A stretch of 64,000 nucleotides of DNA from Hippophae tibetana. Taxonomy: Eukaryota > Streptophyta > Magnoliopsida > Rosales > Elaeagnaceae. This document shows, piece after piece, positions 10,740 to 23,542 of the stretch. Where the stretch lies: contig CM072804.1 in assembly GCA_037013495.1 (NCBI GenBank), forward strand, positions 35,628,501 to 35,692,500, written 5' to 3'. Under the pieces are notes generated by a model. That model saw only the letters and a list, made by a program, of their open reading frames with translations, searched no databases and had not been told where the DNA came from. Each line of letters begins with the position of its first letter. Positions within the stretch are counted from its first letter, which is position 1. The translations under genes were made by a program, and so were the position numbers.

Positions 10740-13700
10740 TCTACAATTCGGATCAGGTGAAGAACCCGTAGGATACATGTCGACAAAACGGAAAACCCCG
10801 ATTTAGTAAAATATTTTTATTAAAGAAAAACTTAAAAGAGATGTTTGTTGGGTAAGAATAAATAGCTGATTGTTTAATTTTTTTTTAAGATTATCTATTA
10901 TTTATAAATTGAAATTATATTATATAGAATAAAATTTAATTAATTTTTTATAAATTTAATATTAACAATAAATATAAGTTTAAATTGTACTTAATATTGC
11001 ATTTATTCTATCTAAAATTTTAATCTTAAAATTATGTGTTTTAATTTTATCTGTTATCTCAAATAAAAATAATAAAATTATTTTTTTAAAGTTAATTTTT
11101 ATGATACAATATTTTGATAAGTAAAAAATATATAAAATAAATTAAATATTATTTTAAAAATATGATATTGAATTGGTACTATAATTTTTAAAATTGTGTA
11201 ATTTAATATAATAAGAGGTAAATATCTCGCTCAAATAATTTTTAGAATTCCAATTTAAGTATAATTTTGTAAGAAAAATATTTTTAAGGAATGAAATAAA
11301 ATTTTAATTAAAATAAAATAAAAAAATTAAAATCTTTTCTTCTATGTTCCTCATTTCTATCTAATTTCAACGCAAATTATCATTATCGATGAACTAGTTT
11401 TATAAACTCATCGTCGACTAAAACCATCACAAATTATTATTGTTATCACACCTAGTTTTAAAAACACATCATTGTTTCTCGATGTGTTTAACATTAATTG
11501 AAAATCAAACCATAATTATTGTCACAATTAGGTAAAAAAAACCTCAAACTTGTAATGATATGATCAAGGGTAGAAATACATGCCAAAAGAAACCCTATTC
11601 AACCCATTTTGTTCTCGTCGATACGTTTGGTGATAACTCGTTAGAGCGAGTGTTCGATGGAGACTGAAGATGTAGCAAGAAAAGATAATTAATATTTTTA
11701 TTTATTTTAATTGAATTTTAATTTTAATCCTAAAAATGTCAATTTTTTTTACAATTATATTTAAATTATTTTTAAAAAATTAATAGATTAAAAATGCGTA
11801 AATATTAAGTTAAGGGATTAAATTTATATTTTTGAAAAATTATTTAAACTACTAATTCTCATTTTTCAATATAAATTATTTTATTAAAATATTTATTATT
11901 AATTTTTATTTAATTATATTATATATAATATTATCAAATACTATACAAAATTACTATAATATAATTATATTTAATTTATTTAATACCAACCATACATGTC
12001 TGCCGATCCATTAGTGTTTTTTTCTTTTAAATTTTATTTTTATTTATTCCAGACATAAAAAAAAATAATGCCAAAGTTGAGTATTCAGGGTATACTCTCA
12101 CCCAAGTTAAATAGCACTATTCTTTTATTAAAAATGTACATTTCGTCTTTTTTGTTTTAAAGAGAGATTTTAGTTGATTCTAAGTTTTAACCGTTATGTT
12201 AACTAAATTTCGGAAATAATATAGATACTATTTATAATTAAAAATAAAATAAATAAAAATAAGATATTAACTCATCACTAATATCTTTTTATGATAGTTA
12301 GAGTTTTAATAGTAATATAAGTTAAGATTAAATTTAATGGTATTTTAATATTTTTAATATATATGTGTGTGTGTTTTTATTTTTTTAAATAATTTTTTAA
12401 TTATTAAATATATTATTTTTATTTTTTATTATTAAATTTAAATAGCCATATATTTTGTTCTTATAAATTACCCATAAATACTGAAGAGGGAAGCCTACGT
12501 AATTATAATTATGTAAGAATGGAAAATTAGAGAGTTAATGAATTAATCAATTTTAAAAAATGAAGAAAGAATCTACAAAGTAAGTTAAGGAAAGAGACAT
12601 AAAAGGTAAGTAGGAAAAAAAATTAAAAAGAAAATTTCACCCCAAAAGCCAAAGTCCCAATATGCTTAAATTAAATCTGAGTTTTTTATTGAGAAAATTC
12701 CAATATTATTGCTATTTTTGAGCAAACTTTTTGTTTTGTTTTTAATTAGAAAATCTCAATATTTTTTAAGAGATGACGACTAAAGCTAAAAGCTCACTTT
12801 CCTTCCGTAGCTATCTAGTACAATGAGCTGAGGGAAAAAAGAAAAAAAAAACAAGAAGAAGAAGCAAAAACTAATTAAACATAGAAAAAATCAATTAAAA
12901 AGGAAATTAATGCAAAGAAAGTAAAAATTGATTAATAATAATAGGAGCAGCAGGAAAATGATGTGTACGAAGGAGCCGGTACGAAGGAGCCGGCACAAGT
13001 ATACCTTTTTTGGTAAATTGCCACAAAACATTCATTTTTAAAACACCACCTGCATAATACATGCTTATTATAAAAAATATTATATGGAGTGAAATATTAA
13101 TAATTATAAATATAATATAATTATAAAAATTTATTGAACGATTTTGTTCTTGAAGTAAAAATTTATAATTATATTATATTTATAATATATAATTAATATA
13201 TATTATATTTATAATTATTAATATTTTATCTATTAAATGAGATAATTTTTTATATTTTATTTTTAATAAAATATTAAAATTTGTATCAAAGTATTCACTG
13301 TATGATAAAAATTGGACTAAAATATTTCTTTTAAGAAAAAAGATAATACCAAAATTACATTTTCAATAAAAAAAAAAAAAGGATCCACAGGGGCTGTTTT
13401 AAGCCATTAGATCATCACCGTAAAATTTGAACTGTTCATGTCTTTTTAAAGAGTATGTAACCAATTTCTGTCTTTTAAGATATTGCTTATAGTTTACTAA
13501 AAGTACCCTGCATTCAAATAATTAGACGAATAAATACCATTAACAAAATACCGTTCACTCAAACAATAAAATAAAACAAACTAGCAATATTATCACATTT
13601 TAAATCATTATTGATAAAACTAAAATTTATTAATAACAAATGTATTAAACAATAAGGTATCTATAAGTCTTGTAATCCTTATATATTTGTTAGTGTTTTT

Positions 13701-13861
13701 GTGGGTAAAACACAAAATTTGTATATTTTACTTAATGTTTTTATTTTTTTCTAAGTAAGTTGGTTGATGTTATCTGTAATATACATACGTACATAATTAG
13801 TAATATATTGTATGAAATTATATTTTATACATATCATAGGGTTGATTTTTTTAGTAAACAT
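10740..13861. other. Very AT-rich intergenic DNA
   Basis: No gene is seen. GTACGAAGGAGCCGG is duplicated in tandem near 12965-12995. A long self-complementary AT segment lies at 13091-13228. Confidence 0.5.
13091..13228. repeat. AT-rich inverted repeat
   Basis: The arm at about 13091-13132 (starting GAAATATTAATAATTATAAA) is matched in reverse complement at about 13157-13186 and again at 13200-13228 (ending ATAATTATTAATATTT). The arms could form a hairpin of about 30-40 bp. It may be an old MITE. Confidence 0.5.
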
Positions 13862-15573
13862 TGATGAGTGCTAAAAAAGCACAAAAATTACTATCATTTA
13901 ATATATTTTAATTGATTAAATATATTTATATTTGTATGATTTTATCACACTTTTATATAATTTTTTATTTTCAGAATCATGCGTATTTTTTATTATTTTT
14001 CGTGTATTTTCATTCAAAAAATAATTTAAAGACTTGAAGAAAAATACTTTAGTCAATACATCACAAATATGTTGAAAAAAAGTAAAAAAAAAAGGAAAAA
14101 TTAGACAAAATGGGTCAAACACAGTAAAAAATATCGAGTCTCGTGCGCAACCACACACACCCGTGCAGAGTCCCGCTTGCGCCAACACACAGCCACACTT
14201 GTCCCACGCGCCCTACACATGCCTATAATGTCCATCTGCCCCAAATCTCGCCCTCCACACGCATATCAGTCTGTTCAAATGTGTCTAAAATCAATTTCTG
14301 AGATAATTCTCCACTTTTTTTAACCTTTTTCTTATAATAAAAGGACTCTCCCCATTATTGTAAAAATAATCCCTAAAAATATATTCTCTTTATATTTCTA
14401 GATTTCTCTCTCTATAAAAATTTATTAGTTTTTTTTAGTTTTAAAGTTCTTCTTTTTTTTAGAAGAACTAACAATGTTTTTATAGATTTCTAGTTTTTAA
14501 TTCAATAAACGGAAATATAAATTCGTTTGAAGGTTTTCCAGAAACAAAACTAGTATCAAAATTCTATAAAGATTCTTTTGAGATATAATTTTAAAATGAA
14601 TTCTTTACAGTTATTTTTATATTTTATTCTTATATGTTATATTTAATTTGTTTGTGATCAAATATAACATAACTGACTCTTTGTAAATATGATATAATAA
14701 TAACGTTGTTATGCTTGCGAAATATTAAATAGGTAAAACATTTCTTTAAAATAAATTGATTTTGTTTTTATTCAAGATTTTATATAAATGATGTTAGAAA
14801 GAAATATATTATTTTTAATTATCCTATCTGATTTAGAGTAGTGTCATTTTATTTATTGATACAATCGCCCAGTAATTAGAGTGAAACTCTATATCAAAAA
14901 GTTTTATAATAACTATTATTCGAAAATACATTGACAATATATTTTCAATAATGGTTTTAAAACTTGAAAGTTAGTATCTAGATAATTAAATTCATAGGTT
15001 TAATTGGATACTTTGAATAAATTCTAATTAATTGACTCCACCTAAAGTTGTTATTAGATGGTTTACAATTTTCTTAGAAATAAAGCTAAAATTTAATACT
15101 TAATTAATTAATAAGCTCCACATAAGGATATTAGTTAATTAATATTAAACAAAAAAAATTAGGCTCTACCAAAAAGAAAAAAATCAATAAATATCAATTT
15201 ATATCATTAATAAATTAAATAATATGAGAAAACATAATTAATTTAATTATTATATACATGAATACTTCGCTATTATGAATAATAAAAATTTGTATTATTT
15301 TTTATTGAATCCATATCTATGTTTATTTTTTTATGTTATTAGATTAAGAGCATAAATCAAAATATCATGATAGGATGTTTAAGATTTTATTTTATTTTTA
15401 AGAGTTTGAATAATAAATTAAAAGTCACATGTATTCTTTCATTAGATCAACCTTAGGAGTATACTTTTCACTTTCTATAAAATGATTCGTGTATTTGCGA
15501 GAGTTTTACAAATATAAAACCAAAGTATCTACAAGATCGATATTGCTAACCCGATGTCGGTATTATCTCATCA
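13862..15573 (+). mobile_element. 5' LTR of element A
   Basis: It begins TGATGAGTGCT and ends TATTATCTCATCA, so the ends are inverted TGATGAG/CTCATCA. A TATA-like TATAATAAAA at 14333-14342 lies downstream of a GC-rich block (about 14140-14260). The primer site follows at once. The copy at 20153 is clearly homologous over at least 1.5 kb. Confidence 0.8.
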
Positions 15574-15579
15574 AGTTTT

Positions 15580-15597
15580 TGGCGTCATTGTCAGGAA
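15580..15597 (+). other. Primer-binding site of element A (tRNA-Asp type, decayed)
   Basis: TGGCGTCATTGTCAGGAA matches 13 of 18 bases of TGGCGCCGTTGCCGGGGA, the complement of the 3' end of plant tRNA-Asp used by Athila elements. All five differences are C-to-T or G-to-A. Confidence 0.75.
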
Positions 15598-18280
15598 AAG
15601 AATAGCATTTTTAAATTATTTATCAAAATTTTAAAAACTTTCTATGTTGTAAATAATAGTGATTTTTTTATTTACTTTAAAAATGAAAGTTTATAAGATA
15701 TGGACCTAATTAACCTAGAGAGAGTGAATAAGTTATTTTTAATTTTTACCAATTTATAATTTGATAACCTAAACAAATCGATCAGGCATGCAATCGTGTG
15801 TAAAAATAAGTGTGAAAATAAAAGAATAACACACGATATTTTTAGGTGGAAACAATCTAGGCCACAACCATGACTTAAGAGGAAACCCACTGATCAATCG
15901 GACCACCTAACTTTCTACTGTGAAAATCAAATGTTTAAGTACAAACTCGGTCTTATGCTACCCTCTCTAGGATACTGCCCCAATGTACTTTACTTACGAA
16001 CTCCTTCTCCATTTTCACAATTTCTAATGTTAGCGTGAGCGATTTTCAGACCAGCGTTCCAATAAGCTCCTCGACAATCAAAACGTTCATAAATCAATTG
16101 CAAAAAGGTTAACACAAAAACACAAGTACCCGTGTGTGTTCTAGGATGGATTTAACAATGAATAATCCTAACTAGATGATTCAAAACATATGTCACTTAA
16201 ATCAAATCAACTAGAAAATTCTAGAGCAAAAAGATTAAGCATAGATTCAATAAAAATAGTTTCTTTAAAATATAGTAATCAAATCAAATAACCATGATCA
16301 CACATAAAATTATTTAATCCAAGCATATAAAAATATAATCAAGAAAACTATATAAAAATGTAAAATATCAACCTACTTGACTAATGAATTATGAAAATAA
16401 AAATAATTAAATACCATAAATTAATTTATCAACTTTGCCTACCTTTCATAAACTGCAATAAAAATTGGTCCTAAGTCAGAACTTGAATCCCTAATATGAT
16501 ATTAAACATCGCTAAAAATATTAAACTTTATTTTTCGTGACCGGTCGTTGAGGAGATGACAACATGCAATTGGAAACAATGATGTAGGCTGAAACAAAGA
16601 TTCTGATGGAGATAAATATTAAAGTATGGATGGCTTTATTTAGATGAACCCAATATGATCCTTTAATATTAATTAAGAGGCATTTGGATTTTTCACTGAG
16701 ACTTAATGGCTGATGATGATGAAGACTTTCTATCTCTCAGATTTCCAACTCTGGTTGCCCTTTTTTCTTTTAACAGTTCGGCCGATTCTGGTTTTTTTCA
16801 CTCAAATTATCTCAACACACCTTTTAACCCTAACCTTATGTATATATATAAATGATAAACATAACCTATTAGCATTAGGGTTTGAATATTTTGGATTTCA
16901 TTATTCAAGGCTCATTCAAAGTCTTAATAAAAAAATATTTAAATCATATCCTAAAAATATTAAGACACATTAAAAAATATTTAAGTACCAAAAATAATTT
17001 TAGATTTATGAACATGTACTATTAAATGTATAAATGCAATCTTATGTGTCATAGTTATAAAAGATATATTTCGAGTGCGATTATTTAAAACTTGAGCATT
17101 TGTTCGGTTTTTTCCTTATGGATAGCAGGCCTAAAAACAATATATATATATATATATATAATATCCAACAAAATAGCATGTCCATGTATTCACGAAAATA
17201 GTCAACACTAATAGTCCTTACAAAAAAAAATTAAAATTTAATTTATTTAATTATTTTCTTTTCTAAAAAAAAATTAAATTAAAAAAAAATTAATTTTAAG
17301 TTTTAATTTTAATTTTTTTAATTTTTAATAAATATATATAAAAACTAATTGTTTAACAGAATGAAAAATAAATATATAAAGGAGTTTTATCTAGGAGACT
17401 AGTTATTGGAAACCTTTGTGCCACTAATCTTTCTTGAAAACATTGTTCATTCTTTCCTGGGAAATACTCTTTATTAACTGATTATGTTATTTAACTTAGA
17501 GATTAACTTAACTGTTATAAATATTGTATAATATAACATGTATAAAAATATGTTTGTGTTATATATTAGATAGAATATATTATATTTTGTACAATTTAAT
17601 CATGTATATTTATTTGTATAAAAATATGTTTGTATTATATATTAGATAGAATATATTATAAATATTTATTTTATATAATCTAATCATGTATATATATTTG
17701 TAAAAAAAAAATGTGTTTGTATTATATAATAGATAGAGTGTATTATAAATATATATAATTTAAGTATGTATTATTATATGTATCAAAATTTGTATAAAAT
17801 CTGTATGATTATTTTTTCATTTTTTTCTTTATTTTACTAACTTTATTTTTATTTTACTTTTTTTCTTTTATTTGTATATTTTTGTCTTATTATTTTCTTT
17901 TTGCTTGTTTATTTTGCTTAATTTTTATTTTTATTGTTTAATATTTATTTTAATACTTAGTGTTAGATTAGTTTAAAAAAATCTGAAGTTATCTCTAAAA
18001 TTTCAAAATTTTTAATTACAATCTATAATAAAATGAGGTAATTACTTTGTTAGATCTAGGTACAAATGTGTTTTGATATCTTAGTTATTTGACTTGCATC
18101 TAGAAGTGGGTTATCTAAAATCCATTATCATATCGCTAGTTTTAAGTAAATAAATTTTAAAAATCCATAGGACATGACTTAAAAAGTATAGGTAGACAAA
18201 TTTTTCCTACTTGTAGGTTTGATTGACTCAATGATGTGGAGATATTGAGTTTACTTAAAATGAAATCCCCTATTTACTTC
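15598..18280. other. Unassigned interior of element A
   Basis: No gag or pol motif is seen on either strand. Text near 15780-16150 (ACACACGATATTTTTAGGTGG and following) resembles LTR text of other plant elements, so part of this may be a nested insertion. A TA microsatellite lies at 17139-17161. Confidence 0.4.
17520..17800. repeat. Minisatellite of about 80-90 bp units
   Basis: About three units repeat the words TTTGTATTATATATTAGATAG, AATATATTATA and CTAATCATGTATAT in the same order, with growing divergence. Confidence 0.65.
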
Positions 18281-18282
18281 TT

Positions 18283-20152
18283 GCTAAGACGTTAAATTAA
18301 GTGCTAAATAGGAGACAACCTATCATTTTAGACAATTTTCTTTTATTTTATTTATTTATTTAATTTTTGTTTTTATTTTAGTTTAATGGCATGTGAATAA
18401 TTTTATAATTGCTAAAACTAAAAATATTTGTTGAGATGTTAGAAGTTTATAGTGATCTGTCTGTGTGAACTTTAATGATGAACATGATGGATGCACATGT
18501 ATTTCTCCATCACTACTCGCACATTCTCAAGAATAAGTATCTTTTATTCTATTTTCTATTTATCTTTAATTTATAATTGTTATATTGAGGATAATGTAAG
18601 TTTTAGGTTGGGAGTGGTGAAAAGTTATCATGCTTAATTTCAAAAAAATTAACAATTTAAAAAAAAATTATGTTCACATTTTCATTTTTATTGTTTTTTA
18701 TTTTATTTCTTTATGTGATTTAGCAATTTTTAGAATTTTAGGATTAGTTTTAAAAAAATTCTCACAAAAATTTATCGTTTCTTTAAATCAAATGTAAGTA
18801 AATAGTTAAGTCTTTTGTACTGTTAGATTAATTTTTGAAAACATATCATGGAGTATACGGTGATTAGTTAGTTTTCGTCATATGTAGTATTCCATGATAA
18901 AATATGAAAATTATAATGAACCCAAAATCAATGTTAAGGAATTAAATGGTGGAGACTACCTTTGTGAGATATAATTTGAGCCTAATTTCCTTTCTTCTAA
19001 GTGAACTATATTTTTTCTACTCCAAACACATTTCTTATTTCTTCAAAATTTTAGATAATCACTATAGATATTAAAATTAAATGTATGACTTCTACCAAAA
19101 AGAGACATATATGGGGTTCCTAAACCAAAATGAAACAGAAAAACCATAAAATTAGCCAATCACTAAAATCCTACAAAAATGTACAATTTGTACATAAGTC
19201 CACTCTTTAAAAAAAATATGTTGAAAAATCTCTTTAAAAAAATAGATAAAGAATATAAAGTATAATCTACGTACTATGACTCACATAGATTACAAAGTTA
19301 TGAAAAAAAAGGCTAATTACAAAATAAATTTATAGGAAATAATTCAACTAGAAGTCATTACATTTATTTTTCCTACACTTTTAAAAGGCATATATCTTGA
19401 ATTTTTTGCTTAATGAGTTTGATTTATGCATAAAAATAATATATATAACATCTTTATAATTTATACATTCGATTTCTTTTATGAGATCATAGTTATACAC
19501 TATTTTTGAGCCTTTTCTTATTTTATAAGTATACGAACTTATTAAGTCATTTCTAAATATAAACTCTATTTGAATACACCTTAGTATGAGTACGTGCTTG
19601 AACCCATAAGATTCAATGTTGTGAGAGTATTGACTTGTAAGGATAGAGTCAAAGCAAATTCAAATTTTTGACACTGAAATTGAGTAAATTTAAATTGAAA
19701 CATTTTTGAAATGAAGTATGAAAATAATTTTCAACTAATTATTATTATAAATTATGATTGTTTCCGAAGTTGAAAATAACTTATGTTTTAGATTTTAATT
19801 ATGATCTTAAAGGAGATTAAAAAGTATAAGACATTTTTATGTGTTTGTTTTCTTGTTTTATTTTATTTTTAATTTAATTTTTGATTTTACTTAGTTATAA
19901 TTTTAGTTTTTGATTTGTTTATTTTTGGTATTTCTTTTTAATGCTTACATTTAGTTCAATATTTATGGGTATCATTACTAAAAACACTCACGAGACTTAA
20001 ACTTATTCACTAGGGCAACCTAGGGGTATAAAGATTTGTTTCATACGCTAAATGCAACCGTGTTAATCCACGAAAGTGATTAAGAATAGTTTAATTTTTA
20101 GTTTTTACCTTTTCTCTTGCTAAATGACTAGTAAGAAGCTGGTTGAAGGTTA
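18283..20152 (+). other. Post-pol linker, 3' non-coding region and PPT of element A
   Basis: GCTAAGACGTTAAATTAAG followed by GGAGACAACC corresponds to the Athila post-pol linker (in element C, GCTAAGACTTTAAACTAAGCG then GAAGGCAACCC). The rest aligns by eye with 39786-41640 of element C in reverse, including GTAAGTTTTAGGTTGGGAG near 18600. The tract GGTTGAAGGTTA at 20141-20152 is the presumed polypurine tract. Confidence 0.65.
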
Positions 20153-21696
20153 TGATGTGTGCTTAAAAGACATTAAAATTACCATGATTTAGTGTATTTT
20201 AATTGATTAAATAGATTTATATTTGTATGATTATATTATATTTTTATATAAATTTTTCTTTCTAGAATAACATGTATTTTTTTCCAGGTATTTTCATTCA
20301 AAAAATAATTTAAAGACTCAAAGAAAAATACTGAAGTCAATACAACACAAATATGTTGAGAAAAAAATGATGAAAATTCAAAAAATGAAAAAATTGGACA
20401 AAATGAGTCAAAACGGTCAAAAATGCTGAGTCTTGTTCATGCCTTACGCGCAGCCAGCACACGCCCACGCCTGTCCCGTGTGCCCCTCGCAATTTTCATA
20501 CCGAGTCTCAAGTGTGCCTACATGTGCCAACACCCATATACCGTAAATCTTGCCCCTCACACGCATGCCAACCTATCCAAACGTGTCCAAATTCAATTTT
20601 TGAGTTATTTTCCCACTTTGTTTGCCTTTTCTTCATTTATAAAAGAATCATCTCTCCCACTGTAAAAATTATCCCTAAAAATCTCTTCTTTCTCTCTCTA
20701 GAAAGCTTTCTTAGTTTTTTATATTTAAAGTTCTTCTCTTTTTTAGAAGAACTAGCTATGCTTTTGTAGATTTCTAGTTTTTGATTCAATAGACGAAAAT
20801 GTAAATTCGTTTATAGATTTTCTAGAAATGGAAGTAGGATCAAAGTCCTGTATGGATTCTTTTGAGGTATAATTTTAAAATGAATTATTTACAGTTATTT
20901 TTATGTTTTATTTTTATATATTATATTTAATTTTTCTGTAATTAATTTGTATATAGTTGACTGTTTATAAATATGATATAATAATAACATTGTTATGCTT
21001 GCGAAATATTAAATAGGTAAAAACATTTCTATAAAATAAATTGATTTTGTTTTTGTCCAAGATTTTATATTAAGGATGTTAAAGAGAAATATATTATTTT
21101 TCATTACAAACTTAAACATAAAAATTAGATTTTAAGGTTCAATTATCTGATTTGATTTAGAATAATGTCATTTTATTTGTTGATACAATCATCCGATAGT
21201 TAGAGTGAAACTCTATTTCAAAAAAATATATAAGAATTATTATTTGAAAATGTATTTATAACATATTTTTAGTAATGATTTTAAAACTTGAAAGGTAGTA
21301 CTTAAATAATTAATTTTTTAGTTTTAATTTAGACACCTTGAATAAAGTCTAATTAACTGACTCTGTCTAAATGTGTGATTAGATGGGTTGTAATTTTCTT
21401 AGAAATAAAGCTAAAATTTAATACTTAATTAATTAATAGGATATTAGTTAATTAATATTAAACAAAAGAATTTAAACCATGCCTAAGGACACTTCCATAC
21501 CAAAAGGAAAAAATCAATAAAAATCAATTTATATCTTTAATAACTTAAATAATATGAGGAAGCATAATTAACTTAATTATTATATTCATAAATACTCCAT
21601 TGTTATGAATGATAAAAAATTTCGTATTGTTTATTGAATCCATATCTATGTTTATTTTTTTTATGAAATTTAATTAGGAAACACAAATCAAAATAT
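20153..21696 (+). mobile_element. 3' LTR of element A, cut by element B
   Basis: It begins TGATGTGTGCTTAAAAG and follows the 5' LTR through the GC-rich block (about 20430-20570), a TATAAAA at 20638-20644 and the words CCATATCTATGTTTATTTT. Homology ends at about 21695, leaving the last 200 or so LTR bases missing. Confidence 0.75.
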
Positions 21697-23343
21697 TGTT
21701 GATAACCTTGTTTTTAAGAGTAATTTTTTCCAATTTATTAAATATAATTACTATATTCTTAAGGTTTTTAGTTAATTTTAAGTTTCTAAATTATTATTTG
21801 GTGTTAATTTTGTAAGAAATCATATTTTGATAGAAAAGGAAACAATTTGAATTCAAAAAGGACTTGAACGTAAATAAAAAAAGTTGAAAAATTTAATTTT
21901 TTTTGCGCAGGAATGAGTCTCTTGTTCGGATTGAACAACGCGGGTTACCCACCATCAGATCAAACAATGAGTGGTCCAGATCACGCGTGTTCTCCACTCT
22001 CCACGCAAGAGAGTCACGGAGTGGGATCCAGCTATTCTGCACAACCTAGTGTGCGAATTTCCCTACGGCGTGGTCCACAGAAGCTCCTTGGGCCCTTGCG
22101 TCACCCATCATCAGATCAAATGATCAATGATTCAGATTGTGCGTGTTCTCCACTCTCCATGCGAGAGAGTCACAGAGTGGAATCTAGCTATTCTAAACAA
22201 CCCAACAATGTTGATTTCCTTATGACCAGGTGCACCGAAGCTCTGTGTGTCGTCGTATCTCACCCAACCCGCATACGCCACATGTCAAATTCTCCTGCCA
22301 GTGAATCAAATCTCGCCATGTATCATGCATAGTGTAAAAAAAATCAAAAAATTACTCCAACTGCCAGCTTATTTTGTATGCCTTTTTTTCAAAATTGAGT
22401 AGAGAGCAACACAGAGGAGGAGGAGGAGGAGGAGGAAGAGGTTATTTTTCTTGTTTTACACAAGCCATTTTTTTAGAGAGAAAAAAAGTGTATATTTTGG
22501 AGAAAACACATAGAGAGAAAAATGGAGAGGAAAAAAATCAGTTTTTAGTTGAAATTGAGTTAGCAACTCTTGAATATTGGGGCATTCTTGAAGACCATTG
22601 TGCAAGACTTTGAAGTGGAATATTGCTTGGATATTGAGGCATCAAAGAGTTTCTTCTCGTCCTTTTGTCTTTTGATTTAATTTTTATTAAATGTCTAAAT
22701 ATTCTTGGATTGTGATTTCAATATTTGCTATGAACTAAATTATTTGTTCTAAGGTTCCAATGTAGTTTGAATTAATTATTTTTGAATGATTTGTGGGATG
22801 TTGCTTTTAATTTTTTTATTCTATTTGTACTTAATGCATTTGATTATTGGAAGATTAATCAAATGATTTGTAAACCCTAATGAACTTGGAAAAATAATTT
22901 TTGTGTTTTGCTCTTGGATAGAATAACATATATATATATGGGATATGAATATACCTTTATTGTATGTGTAGCTATTGAGAACTTTGAGCTTAATGAATCT
23001 TTGGTAAATTTAATTCTCATAGGAATATAGTGAATTAATTTAGTAAGATGTGTCTATTTGTTATCGGTAGAGATAGGTGGATAAATTAGGAGTTCTTGGT
23101 TGAAAAATTAAATGCAAGAACATAAATCAAGAGAAAATAACATGATTCAAGTGGATTAATTTGGTGAAATTACAATCCTATAGTTTTCTATCCAAATATC
23201 GATTGTTTGGATAAAATTAGGTTGAAATAATTTTAGTACTTAACATATATTAGTAACAAAATCTCTGTGGGAATGATATCATATTTATCACTTACTGCTT
23301 TTGACCATGTATACTTTCACGTTGATTTTCTTTTAAGATACCA
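21697..23343 (+). mobile_element. 5' LTR of element B
   Basis: The proposed start is TGTTGATAACC and the proposed end GATACCA just before the primer site. Bases from 22260 on match the 3' copy at 29503-30560. The stretch TCTCTGTGGGAATGATATC near 23265 is a familiar Athila LTR word. The left 560 bases have no counterpart in the 3' LTR, so the start is less certain than the end. A short GGA-repeat lies near 22408. Confidence 0.6.
21953..22262 (+). repeat. 156-bp tandem repeat in the 5' LTR of B
   Basis: Two units spaced 156 bases apart (CATCAGATCAAA at 21953 and 22109) share CGTGTTCTCCACTCTCCA and AGAGAGTCAC. Because 156 is divisible by three, the open frame 21913-22332 reads through both units and carries a 52-residue repeat with the core ACSPLS-x-x-ESH. 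I see no known protein family. Confidence 0.8.
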
Positions 23344-23352
23344 ATAATTTGT

Positions 23353-23370
23353 TGGGGTCGTTTCCGGGGA
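23353..23370 (+). other. Primer-binding site of element B (tRNA-Asp type)
   Basis: TGGGGTCGTTTCCGGGGA matches 15 of 18 bases of the Athila Asp-tRNA primer site. Confidence 0.8.
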
Positions 23371-23542
23371 TTTGATTTCTATTATTGTTGATATTAATAC
23401 CAATCAATCTAATCTTAGTTCAAACCTTTCATTTATTTGTTTATTTTTATTTTTACTTAATTAGATTTATTTTTCTGATTTTCAAATGAATTGGGACTTT
23501 GTATATGACACACAAAAAGTCCTTTAATGCACAAGAACTCTT

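Larger units (their letters stand above)
13862..21696 (+). mobile_element. Element A: Athila-type LTR element without gag-pol
   Basis: A 5' LTR (13862-15573) is followed by an Asp-tRNA-type primer site. A 3' LTR begins at 20153 just after a purine-rich GGTTGAAGGTTA tract. Between them the post-pol linker of the same family (near 18283) and the following non-coding region can be aligned with element C, but no gag, protease, RT or integrase remnant is visible. The 3' LTR stops abruptly at 21696, where element B begins. A is therefore a non-autonomous or internally deleted member of the family that also includes element C. Confidence 0.75.
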
